DNA of 64,000 nt from Phylloscopus collybita (taxonomy: Eukaryota; Chordata; Aves; Passeriformes; Phylloscopidae): contig JAJNNQ010000026.1 of the NCBI GenBank assembly GCA_027886175.1, forward strand, positions 27,298,001-27,362,000, written 5' to 3'. The notes below the pieces were generated by a model. The model ran no database searches and was not told where the DNA came from. It saw only the letters and a program-made list of their open reading frames with translations. A program made the translations under genes and the position numbers. How positions within the stretch are numbered: position 1 is the first letter of the stretch; each line of letters begins with the position of its first letter. Below, piece by piece: positions 1 to 11,525 of the stretch.

Positions 1-1195
1 ATGTCTATCAACAGTTTAATTACATAATTTTATTTTTACTTTCTTATCATTTCAGAAGATGAAAATATCAGTGGGTTAATAAATTCTTCCTTTGACATTC
101 AAATGCAATCTGCAAGCAACAGATTTTCAATGTCATCATGATGACCTTTTGTATTTATGTACCGATTTTCTAAAATGAACATATCAAATTTACTTAATTC
201 TCTTAACAGCACCACTTACAATTCTATACTACAGAAAACTATGGAATAATTAATTTTTGTAATTATAATATCTACATATATTTAATATACACATATTTCC
301 ACATACTGTGTCAGCCATCCTCCTTATATGTACATGCTAGTGAATCGAAAGTCTTCTTCCTGCATGTGTATGTTATAAAATTTAGATTTTAGTATGTGGT
401 GATGTAATGGAATAAAATGCCTACCATTTTTTTAATAGAATACCATATATGAACAAATCATTGCCAATAAAATGTGCATAATAGATCAAGGTGTCTTGGA
501 TACCAAAAGAAGGAAAGGTCTGTACCTAATTTGGGTTTCTAACTCGCTTTACAGTATTTTGTGTCTTATAAATTATTGTTGTAGACTCTGAAAAGGACTA
601 TATTTGTTCTTCTAGTTGATGCACACCAGCCAAATTCATTAAGCCTTCTGAGTTCAAAGGCTAAATACAGATGTATAGCAGACATCAAATAGTACCAAAG
701 AGATGAAAGAACATGATAATGACAATACCAAAGGTTCAAGCACAGCATCTGTCACTGCTCAGTGGAAGGAGCCTAGGCAATCATATAATAACAAAATGCA
801 TAATGTTATTTCCTGAGTGTGCTGTCTTGGGCTTAGCCAGACACAGCATCTTTGCAGTTGACGGGCAATATTTTTAATTCCATGAATTGGTCCAGTTACA
901 TTTTTAATCCATCTAAACTGTGTAAACACAACAAAGTTCCCTGGCTGAACTCCTCTCTGAGTGAAGAAACACCACCTCTGCTCTGTTTGGCCAGGCAGTC
1001 TCTGGTTTTACTTCATTTCCTTTGCTACTTTTAGTGGAAGGTCCTGAGTGTCTTACCCATCTTTGCTATGCCACACCCCAAGCTCATGCCTTGTTCAGCT
1101 AGTACTATGAGTACTAGAGTTCTATCTAGTGCATGTTAACAATCCTTAGTATAAAAGCTACCCACAAAGCTCTTATCATACTTCATGATAATCTG
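1..1195. other. AT-rich non-coding stretch
   Basis: I see no gene, RNA or recognisable repeat here. Open frames on both strands are 60-76 codons, which is expected by chance in AT-rich DNA, and none has a domain, a convincing splice context or a consistent codon pattern. The right end grades into the decayed CR1 that becomes recognisable near 1200. The window's left edge is probably an arbitrary cut. Confidence 0.6.
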
Positions 1196-1199
1196 ATTC

Positions 1200-2150
1200 C
1201 TCTCCAGTTTCAGAACACCTGTTTGGAGACACAGGAAACCAGAACTGTACACAGCATTCAAAAAACTAACACACATGTCCAGCTGCATAAAGTTTTATGT
1301 TTGGTGCTCTTCTTCTTTCTAAAAATTCCAAGCATTGCATTTGCTGGTTTTGATCGATGCTGAACTTTTGGCTCACCTTATCACAGAACAGTCTGTTGCA
1401 ACTCCTGTATCTCATTCCTTGTGGTATTTGTTAGCTAATAGTCTATTGCTCACTGTCCAAAGGGAGGATTGCTTCTATTTCCCCTGTGCATCACTCCACA
1501 TCTGAATTTCATTTCAATATGAGGTCACAGTGTCATCTGATCCATCTGCAGTTCTTGACAACAGTCCTTCTAAATAACATGACATTTAGCATTTCTTTAC
1601 TCATCCCTTTACAAACCACTTGTAAGTGTTCTGATCACATACATTATATGGGATTACACTGGTGATACACATACACCATAAAAAATGAAAATATATTCCC
1701 GAACTCTGATACTATCCTTTAGTCAGTTGTCTTCCGTGGGGAATCCCCCTTTTTATCCCAGGGTAGCTCTGTTTAGGAGGCTTTGCTGAAGGACCCTGTC
1801 AAAAGCCTTTGGTATGATCCGAGGAGATCACATTAAATATTTCCCCTTCAAGTGGTCATGGAAAACCACAGAGTGTGCCAGTGGGTTATAGAGCTTAAGT
1901 CTCCTTTGCAAAGTCACCCTGACTCTGCCACAGCCTCACATAATTCACATGTGTACTAATTTTACTTTTTATTTTACCTTATCTAAAGGTAGACTTTTAA
2001 ATTATTTTATACTAGTTGCAGATAACAGGTTTATTCAGCTGTGATATCAAGGATCTTTTCTGAAGTCCTTTGAAGAATAAGTGTCCTGTAAGTCCCTTTT
2101 CCATCCTCTGGTACTGGAGTGTTTTTAAGCTAGTGACCAGAAAGCACAGT
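1200..2150 (-). repeat. Old, decayed CR1 LINE fragment (body / 3' region)
   Basis: Read on the plus strand, this stretch keeps, in the right order, several blocks that I recognise from the reverse complement of CR1 elements of birds and turtles. They are an 'agaactgtacacagcattc' block at 1241-1259, a block around 1478-1515 ending in a 'gaatttcat' word, a 'gaccctgtcaaaagccttt' block at about 1792-1810, a 'tcctttgcaaag' block at 1902-1913 and a 'cctgtaagtccc' block near 2084-2096. Between the blocks the match is poor and gapped, so this is a heavily mutated copy, clearly older than the CR1 pieces at 11 kb and 49 kb. No usable reading frame survives. The element runs on the minus strand, and both ends are approximate. 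The evidence is order and spacing of several weak matches rather than one strong match. Confidence 0.6.
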
Positions 2151-2159
2151 TTGTGATTC

Positions 2160-5100
2160 AGAATTCAAAATCCTCCTATCCTCCAGAACACGAAAACAGT
2201 CTACACCATCACCCAGCTATAGAGCAACTGAACTATTTTTTTATCAAATGAAAAGAAGTCTATCAGAGAACCATATATTCAAAGTTTTCCTGCAAGAAAA
2301 TCTTCAGATGCACCAGCAATGGAAGTCACATATTTTTCCTAGGGCTTGATGTGGATTTCCTGCAAAGATCAACACAAACTAATTTTGTATACATGGCTTC
2401 TCACACTAGGTACCAACGGCTTTTTATGTGGTTTCTGAATGTCTTCTTTCATCATTCCAGATCACAGTGTCTGTTTCAACAGAAATTATTTCCTTTTTTT
2501 TCCTGTCCTATTTCTATCATCATTCCTTTCTAAGGTTTTGGCTATATTTTGCTCAAAATTTTCTCTTGTACTTAGCACATACTAACCTCCTTACCCAGAC
2601 AGTTTCATTCTGCTGTAAATGGTGGTCCAGTATCAATTTTAAAACAAGAGGATATCTAAAAATGTTTAATCAACATATCAAGCAACTGACAGAATACGAA
2701 GTCTTCTCATTGGTACATGTGTAATCAGATGAATTAGTTAATGGTAAACCATCTGTTTCAATGCACAGTTATCTGATTTAAATATGTAGATATCATAGCA
2801 GAGAGTTAAAGATGTGTTAGTAGAGAGTCAAAGTATGGGATTTCCAAAAAAAACTTTAGCCTAGCAGTGCTAACCTCTCTATCTCTGTTTCTGTCATCAC
2901 TGGAGACAGACAGGATCCTTCACAGGGTTGCACAGTGTGTCATTTAGATGAATTTCCCACTTTGAAGAAATATAGTAAAAGCTGGAGACAAATAAATAAA
3001 TGATTTTGAAAGCCAAGAGTAATTTGATAATGTGCTTTAAGATTTCTTACATACTCATGAAAAATTTCTCCCCCTCTCCACTTCTGATGTCTAAGAAAGT
3101 CTCCTAAGTGAAGCTGTCTACCACTAACTGTTGAACAGAAAGCTGATTCTGTTAGAAAATCATCACAAAAGCAGAGAAATACTATGAATTATAAACCTCA
3201 AGAAGACTGAATTATGAGGAAATCATAAAAGATTTTTTCCTTGAAAACTGGTGTGAGCAACAGCCTTCTGTTTCCCATTTCATTACTCACTGAAAACCTT
3301 TGAAATAGTAGACCTGTCCTAAACAGAGGACAGATGCAAAAGGAAAATGCTTACTACTATGTTTAGTTGTTAGTAAAAGATTTCTGGAAAAAGTAAGACC
3401 AGATCAATGAAGTGCTTATATTAGGATGTTTAACATGACATACATGGTAAATTGTAATACAGTGAAATGGAAACCATGGATAATGATAGCATATTTAATT
3501 ACAGTTTTCAAAGCAGCAAATGCAGAAAACAAGTTCCCTTGATTTTCCTGCCTGTCCATCAAATATAGATAAGATTACACTGTGACAGGATTTCCAGAAA
3601 ATTGCTTGGTCAGAATTCATTTCAGATGTGTATTTCCTTTCTATAAGAGAGGAAGAAAAAGGTAGCTATGAAGGCAACTTAAAAAACATGGATTAACCAT
3701 CAGCACCCAGAGGGATAACTAAGAAGTAAAGTAAGGTAGTAAACCTAGAACATCTGTGCCAGAACCCAGTATGTGGACACTGGGAACTGTCAGATAAAAA
3801 TAGTCAGATTACTGCCAGATAAAAAGCAAAGCAAAATGAGTTTTTCACAATATTCAGCATCTGTTAGTTGATTTATTGAGAAAAGTGAGTGGAAGAAGAA
3901 ATGAAGGTAGCTACAGACTTCGTGGCCCACTTGGCTATTGCTGGTGAGGATTTCCTTCCCATCTCCTACGTGAGCATGCACATTCATGTCCCAGCCTTTT
4001 TCCACACCTCCATGAGCCTCAGGATTTGCCGTTAATAATCTCCTCTCCCCTTTGGCCATGACAGCACACACGTATGTGCCAAACTACCTGGTAAAGCACT
4101 CCAAACAAACATTCAGGAAAACACTATATTTTTGAAAGCAACCATCAATTCCATAAATCAGCTAATCATTGGAAGGGTACATGCCTTTGGCTAAAATGAC
4201 TCATTCACTCACAAAGAGGAAATAATGGGATTCAGTGTAGGAAGTGTACAAACCCAGTCTGGAAAGGGGAAAGGGGTGCATCCTTCTCTTTTTTCTCCCA
4301 CTTTCAGAAGTAGAAAAGGGATTAATTCTGGGAGAGTGTGGTCTGTGCAGAATCTGTGAAGAGTTTTGTACTCCTGCTGATTCTAATTTGTTGTCAAAAA
4401 TTATGACAAATATTTATGATGTATCTTCTGAGTAGTGGTGCTGTTTCCCTAGGATGAGTGTAGATATGATTTGGAGAGGGAAATAACCCTGGCTGAAAGA
4501 GATGTATGTAACTGCAGTGGGAGCTAACAGATTACAAATTCCACAGTTTTACCAAATGACCCAATTTGGAGACATTAAAATAATCTTTGCAGAGCCATAA
4601 AATCATATAGCCTTCATTCAAATATATTTTTTTAATTTTTTTTTTATTTCCACCTGCACTATCTGTTTTACTAAAGAGTGCAGAGGGAAGAATGGGGAAT
4701 ACTAATGGACTGTCTTACATCACCTTGATGATCACTGCCCAGTGAAATTTAGTTAAAATTTGAGGTCTACCATTTACCAGCTTTTAATTTAAGCCATGCA
4801 TGGCTATTGACTCTTTAAGAATTTATTCATTTAACCAATTCACTTAAAATCTCTCTAACAAGATAATGAGTCACACAAGCCAAAAATCTTATACATCTAG
4901 TGTATGAATGCTGCTATTCATTCCTGAAATACCAGCCAAATTACAATGCTTATTAGTTAAACTCCTGCAAATGAAAAAAAGAATTTTAAAGAACAATTAC
5001 TGGTTCTGCAGATGGAAATTTCTTTTTTTGGCTCAGCCTTTGACTTAGAAGCCACAAGTGTTGCACGTCAAAGGCCAGACCAGACATGAAATTGCTAATC

Positions 5101-8100
5101 TGAATGACTTCTGACTAGTTTATTGGAAAAAAACCATGAAGGACATAGACCTAGCTTACTTGTTGTTTTTAAAAGTACGATGTCTTGCATTATGCTTTGG
5201 TTACAAACATGCTATAAAATATTACAGCCTTACTAAGTAAATCTAGCATGGATATACCTAACGTAATTAACATAATTTTAAGAAATATATCTTAAGATGA
5301 AATATGCTTTTGTTAGTGCCTTAGGAATAGCTAAAAAAGCCTAAGAAATCTATATTTTGTTAAAGTTATAAGTTTTGGTTTGAATTCTGGCCCATATAAT
5401 TTAAAAAAGCATGGTTAATTCTCATTTACGATTTATTGGATTTTGAGCACTGTTAATACTAAAATACTTACTTTAAAGATGGCAATATTTTTATAGTCTG
5501 GAAAACTGACTAATAAAATCTGTAATTTAGGTGAAATTTAACTCTTTTTTCCCTGTCTTCTCCATTTATTTCAGTTAGCTTCCCATTAGAAGGAATGGCT
5601 GATAGGAAACACAGACCATTTGCAAGATTTGAAAGATTACATACTTCCATCTCATCTGCCATTAAATTTCTATTTAGTTTAGACAGTTTTTCATTGTTTA
5701 ATTAGACTGTATTTTAGCCACTGACCGTGGAGGACCTGAAGTTTTGAAGTATGTGCACAAGTATAACAGCATTTCAATATGCAGGGACGAAATGTCACAT
5801 GTAGGAAACTGTTTCCTTATTTTATTCTAAGTGTTTCTCAAATTAATCTTTTCATCCTGAGTCATTCCTTCAGCCCTTCACTACCTGGATAACACAGATA
5901 TTCTTAGCGGGGAAATCCATTCATATCTGGCCATTTCTTTTTCCCCAACCACCTCTCCTCCTGCCAGCATGAGTCATGTGCTCAGCTCTTCAACTCTCTT
6001 CCTGGTTTGGACCTACTCACTTCATTAAGTCCAATCCACAAAAAACATACAAGGGTTTGGGAAGTTTACATGTAGGCCTTTACCCTTTGTTTCTAAATCT
6101 TAACTAATAGCAGTCCTGAACAAGACCTAATTTTCAGTTTGGGGCCTAATGGAATTGAAACAATTCCATCAACCTGTTGGGAAAGACTGTTCCTTCCAGA
6201 GTCTGACTATTCTCTCAGATGTGCCTGTTCAGGGGCAGCAGGAGTCACCTTCCAAAACACCCCATACTACAGGGAGCAGAAGGAAACTGCCTTCCAGCTG
6301 TTGTGACTGGCATTGCTTCTCAATACTTCAGTCTGAGAGTCAGAAAACTATGGGAAGGGTAGTTCACCTAACCACTTCTCTGCCTTTTTACAGCAAACAA
6401 ACTTCCAAAGCCACATGAGAGCAGCTCTTGGATGACTGCTGTGCTTGTGACAGGCTGGCATCACATAAAGAAGAGCGGGGGTAAAGAAGAAGCTGGCAGA
6501 CAGTGTTCCTATTAACAATTCTCTGTTTCAAAGAAAAAGTGCTTATCTGCTCTGTGCAACCAAAGTATAACAGAGTGGCTGAAATTACACAGCACTGTTG
6601 CAAGAAAAGAAAAAAAGAACTACAGCTCTCTGAATACTTTATCCTATGACCCAGGTAACACTAACACCTTAGCAGACAGATTCAAAACATAAAACAGGGC
6701 AGGTCACCACCCAGGGGTTCTGTAACTTACCTCAAATACTCTTTCCTGTTGTGTCAGTACCTCTCCTGTTATTACTTACACTAGATGCTACAATCCTACC
6801 GAGATGTGTTCCAACAGTTGCAAATAGCCTACCTTGATTTATTGCTGTAATAATCAGTCCTGGGCTTGGCAGCACTTCAGTGGGAATTGTGGCTGCCCCT
6901 GTTTCTCAGAATCAGGTCTAGCCTGCTGTAAATCCAGTGACTGCTTTTGCAAGAGTGGACATTTTGCCTTTCTGCATTCATTTACCAATTCTGAAAAAAA
7001 GGAACCATGCTTATTTGGCATGGATCTTGTCACAATTAATCCATTGATATTGCTAAAGCTCTGGAAAGAAGCCTGCTTCCACTGCCTTTTTATATCCTTT
7101 TTTTTTATTTTTGCTACATTCACTGCAAACACTGTGCTGTGGTCCGACTAATCAATATTGTCAGGCAAAAAGAAAAAAAGAACAAAAGCAATAAATATTC
7201 TGTGTATATTCTGGCTTTTAAATTGTAAGACATTTTTCGCTTGACTAAATTTTAGTTTCCAAATGATTAAATGAAACCAGAAATAAAACCAGAATTTAGA
7301 GAAAGGGCATATAATTCTTGCCACAGATATGATAGATTTTAGGTTCAATGGGTTTTAATAATAATAAAAAGAAGTTTGCTTATGTTAAATCACATAAAAG
7401 ATAACTCTACAACTGGTTTTCATCCCAAAAAGAAAATCTGTGTGAAAAATTTTGGAAGCCTTTATTGGATTAAAAAGCCGCCTTTCTGGATTGAATTACT
7501 TATTTATACAGTATCCATGGATCATGAATATTTGATTTCATATTTTCATTTTGAATGTTTTTGTTTTCTTTAAGAAAAAAAAAATTCCAAACCCCACTGC
7601 CAAGTGACCAACCTCACCTCATTATTTGCTATTTCAAATCTCATGACTCCTCCAGTTTCTCCAAACTGCACCAAATCTAAAGAAATGCACATTTTCTCTT
7701 CATCTTTAAAACACCATTCAGATGTTTTTACAATATAACCTACCTTGATTCTATCCAGATCAGTCAGTGCTTGGTAAAATAGCTATTTTGGCTAGAGGGA
7801 TATTAAGTGGAACAACCCAAGCTCTTTCAGCCACACACAGTGAAAGCATCTGTTCCTTATTTTACAAGTTGCTAATGACAGAGAACAGTTTTCAGCTCCT
7901 AATGAAAGAACATAAAATACAACCACACTAGGAAATAGATAGAAGGTACTGGAGTCTTCTTGGCAAACTTATGCTGCTGCCTTTCCCCTGAATATAAAAA
8001 AGACTTTTATCTTCTTACATTTTTTTAATTCACTATTCCTATTGCAATATTTATGAGTGTACTTTTATTTTCCTGTAGATTTCTAATATCCTGACATTTT

Positions 8101-9598
8101 TTTTATCCTTACACTTCATAAAGTTACTTTGAAAGTTAACTCAGGAAAGTAATTTTTCTCCATGTTTAAAGTAAACACAAAGAGTTTACCACCACTTTTT
8201 CTTATTTTTAAAGGACAATGGCTCTAAGGCACTACCTTTACAATATAATTTTTAAAATCCTCTTCCTGAGAATATTTAAGTCTCCTGCTAGTATGGAAGA
8301 TAAGTCTCAGGCTTAGTTCATAGAAGCATAAGTAGCCTTGGTGAAGGCTTTAAAAAACACCTTATAAAACCTAAAAATCTTTACATGCGACAGTTTCATC
8401 CCACATTTGCCCAGGCATATAAAGAGAAAATACCCAGCTGCTGCCCAAGAAAGAAAAAAGCTAAAATTCTGAAGCCCTGCTATATTTAAATGCATACTCT
8501 GCATTTCTGAAACTTATTTAGATGGGAAATCTTAAATAAGTGTACATAAATAAAAATTGGTGATATTCTCCTCACATAATTTGGTCATGGAAAAAAGCCT
8601 AGACTAGTCCTGCTGGTTTGGTTCAGCTTTTGTAAAATGGTGGCTAAAATGTGATGCTGGAGGTATGCAGGCATCTCGTACACTTGCTGACATATGGATG
8701 TGTATTGAGGGAATCAACAGTGCCAAAGTTCTTTTCATTAAACATTCACGTCTGCCAGCAGTTTCAGAAAATTAACAGTTTTACCCTTTAAAAAGAAGAA
8801 TTAACTACATATGATAAGAGACAATCAATGTGTATTCTATCTGCAATTTGACATAACTGCATTTATTCAAAGGAAAGCACTTTTGAAGGAAGGAACAGTA
8901 ATTAGTATTTTTTCCTTTTTTTATTGTGACCGATGCCTCTTTATAAGTTTACCTTCGTTTTTAATAAATTGTAATGCTACAAAATTATTAAATTAGTTTG
9001 GATCTAAGCAAAATTCACCAGACTCTGTATCCTTATTCAAATGCTACTCTTTAGAGATGGCAATACAGTGAATTTCTCTTCATTACTGGGGCCAACAGTG
9101 GATTTCCCAGAGAACTAATCATTTTGTAGCCAACATTCGGCAGCTGAAGAACTGCAAAAAATTCAAGATCTTGACAGAATGTCAATGGAATAGGCCAATG
9201 TAGACACAAAAGTAATTTCCAGGGTCTACTAAAAATCTTAAGGTATGCCAGGTAATGCAATAGGTAGCCATTCATAATAGTTAGCCATAGTTAATATTCC
9301 TGACACTGAACAAGAAGATAGCTGCAGTGATAATGAACATATGGACATTTTTTAAAGAAAAGATTTTTACAGTTTTATCATAATCTCTAGCAAGACTGTC
9401 TATAGTTTGGCTTATTTCACTGGTAATTTGCTGTAAGAATTCAGGTCTCCTCTTAGGACATTATAAATGATATGGAAAAAAGAGCCCAACTGCTGAATAT
9501 CACACGTGGTAAAGAACAGAAAACATTTTAAAAGGCAATATAACAACAAAGAAGATGGAAAAAATGAAGAAACAGTAAAGATACCAGGCAGCAGACAC
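2160..9598. other. Non-coding stretch, no recognisable features
   Basis: About 7.4 kb of AT-rich sequence. All open frames are 60-105 codons, and the longest (6834-7151 plus, with 6854-7132 minus opposite it) overlap each other on opposite strands without any domain. I recognise no repeat family here, only short A or T runs such as the one near 4626-4648. Old repeats too decayed to see by eye may be present. Confidence 0.55.
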
Positions 9599-9761
9599 AA
9601 AAAAAGAGCAAAAAAATTATTTTATTTTATTTTTTTTTTTTTCTCAGAACCCCATCCAACCTGGCCTTGAACACTTACAGGGATGGGGCACCTCCAACTT
9701 CTCTGGGCAACCTGTTCCAGTGTCTCACTACCCTCATAAAAAAAAAAAAAAAAGAGCAAAA
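9599..9761 (-). mobile_element. A-tailed 96-base CR1 fragment flanked by a 15-bp target-site duplication
   Basis: The core at 9643-9738 is an internal part of the CR1 3' region in minus orientation. It lacks the last roughly 110 bases of CR1, including the octamer tail. On the plus strand the core is preceded by TTATTTTATTTTATTTT and a T run (9617-9642), which on the element's own strand is an A-rich tail directly after the truncated CR1 segment. The word AAAAAAAGAGCAAAA occurs just outside both edges, at 9599-9613 and 9747-9761, and reads as a target-site duplication. Tail plus duplication are marks of target-primed reverse transcription of an RNA. CR1 normally uses its own 3' end and leaves no such tail, so the machinery is unclear. 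The duplication is A-rich, so only its GAGC core is strongly informative. Confidence 0.65.
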
Positions 9762-10512
9762 TGGCCAAATGACAATGTGGTGTAATAGTCAACAACAAAA
9801 TAAAATCCTTTCAGGCACTAAAGAAAGCAAAATGACAGTTTTGGCTACATATTCAAAACCTGAGCAGGCAGATGAACCTGGTGCTTCTAGTGATACATTC
9901 ACCAGTGACAGCTAAGGAACTAAAGTTTCCATCTCCCACAAGTTCCTTCCCTTACAAGAAGTTTCCACTTCTCCTACAAGCATGTCTCAAGGGTTCATGT
10001 GCCTAGGTATGATGAGCCAGAGTCAGGCAGCAGTGGAGTGCCACATCTGAAACCAGCTCCCTGCCTATGAGAGGCCATCCTAGTGAGTTGCAAAAATGCA
10101 CCCTATGAATGGACCTGCAAATGCCTGGGCCAAAAGCTCGACCTCAACTCTATATCCCTGATGTCTCACACTCTCTTATGCTAGAAGGACCCACAACTTG
10201 ACCCCAATCCCCTCTGACCACCCCACATCTTTAGCCAAAGCCAGCATTATACAGGGTTTAGGTTTACATGTCTGGGAGAGATTCAGTTAGTCTTGGCAGA
10301 AACATCCCTAACAGCATTCAAACATTGGAATGATATGGATGTCCTCCACCCTGGCCAGTTGAGTATACTTCTGTAGATAAAGCTTGACACAGGTATTCAG
10401 GACCACCCAAGGCTCTTGGTTTGCCAGCACCCAGGAAATATAACTTTAAGAAAACTGTTCACGGCCAAATCAGTTCAAAATGCAGTGCAGATGAGCTAAT
10501 GATCCCTGAAAT
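9762..10512. other. Spacer between CR1 insertion and AAAAC microsatellite
   Basis: About 750 bases of unique-looking sequence, somewhat richer in GC between about 9970 and 10420 than the surrounding DNA. I see no domain-bearing open frame and recognise no repeat family. The stretch leads directly into the A-rich array at 10513, so it could in principle be the body of an A-tailed retroposed sequence, but I found no target-site duplication to support that. Confidence 0.45.
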
Positions 10513-10656
10513 AAAACAAAACAAAACAAAACAAAACAAAACAAAACAAAACAAAACAAAACAAACAAAAAAACCAAACAAAGAAAAAACAAAAACAAAA
10601 AAAAAAAAAAAAAAAACCAAAAAAACCCAACTCCTCCAAACAACAACAACAACAAT
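10513..10656 (+). repeat. Compound A-rich microsatellite: (AAAAC)10, A20, (CAA)n
   Basis: Ten uninterrupted AAAAC units occupy 10513-10562. They are followed by imperfect A/C-rich sequence, a 20-base A run at 10597-10616, more A-rich sequence, and a short CAA array at about 10638-10655. The perfect pentanucleotide part is long enough to be length-variable between individuals. Several open frames of 60-90 codons cross it on both strands, but they are low-complexity artefacts of the array. Confidence 0.95.
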
Positions 10657-11062
10657 GAAACCTACCACACAGGAAAATATAGTTTCTAAATAGGAGCAAA
10701 TCAGGTTTTGCAGTCATAATAAATTAACAGTTGATAATGAATGCAGAAACGCATTTGAAGCAGGGAATCCCTGGGCTGCTCAGCTTGTTTCCTGCCCATA
10801 AACTGAGAGCCAAAGATCCTATTTACATGTTTCTCAGCAATAATTTGAACAGTAGACTTGAACAGGAAAAAATTGTTTAATATATAGATTTACCTATTTC
10901 TTTTGCTAAAGAATGCTTGTCAAGAAATACATATTGTATATAAGCCATTTGAGAAAGAATAAACAGGGTGTTCAAAACCCCTTGCCAGATGCTGGGCAGT
11001 CTACCTCCAGGATGCAAACTTCTGATCCCACAGGTTCCTCCTGCATAGGTGTAATAGAAAGC
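10657..11062. other. Spacer between microsatellite and CR1
   Basis: Roughly 400 bases of ordinary AT-rich sequence with no gene, RNA or repeat that I can recognise. It ends where the degenerate octamer tail of the next CR1 begins. Confidence 0.5.
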
Positions 11063-11525
11063 TATAAAATCATACAATCATACAATGGCCTGGGTTAGAA
11101 GGGCCTTTAAAGATAAATTAATTCCAATCCCCCTGCAATGGGCAGGCAGGGACACATTCCATTAGACCAGGTTGCTCAGAACCCCATCCAACCTTGCCTT
11201 GAACACTTACAGGGATGGGGCACCTCCAACTTCTCTGGGCAACCTGTTCCAGTGTCTCACTACCCTCATAATAAAGAATTTCTTCCTAGTATCCAATCTA
11301 ACCCCACTTCAGTTTGAAGCCATTTCCCCTTGTCCTGTCACTACCCACCCTTGTAAATAGGCTCTCCATCTTGCAGGCTCCTTCGAGGCACTGGAAGTCT
11401 GCAATTAGATCACCCAGAAGCCTTCTCTTCCCCAGGGTGAACAGTGCCAACTCTCACATCCTTGTACAAAGGGTGTCATCACCCAAACATTTGAGATTTA
11501 GTTCTTCTCTGACTCAGTTCCACTC
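11063..11525 (-). mobile_element. CR1 LINE 3' end, 5'-truncated
   Basis: This is a typical 5'-truncated CR1 in minus orientation. Its 3' terminus is at the left, where two or three degenerate copies of the octamer tail (reading AATCATAC on the plus strand) sit at about 11067-11086. The conserved CR1 3' blocks follow in order: 'gaccaggttgctcag' at 11165-11179, 'ccttgaacacttacaggga' around 11197-11215, 'ctctgggcaacctgttcca' around 11233-11251, the 'cttcctagtatccaatct' block near 11282, and 'agccttctcttccccaggg' at 11419-11437. Similarity fades after about 11460, so the right edge is uncertain. There is no intact ORF. Bases 11175-11270 match the small insertion at 9643-9738 with one difference (T at 11195, G at 9663). 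Confidence 0.9.

Noticed and set aside
6834..7151. 105-codon plus and 92-codon minus frames facing each other
   Set aside because: Neither shows a known domain, and both overlap the same AT-rich sequence. They are treated as chance.
10421..10717. Open frames on both strands across the AAAAC/A-rich tract
   Set aside because: They encode Lys/Thr or Phe/Cys/Leu low-complexity runs produced by the microsatellite.
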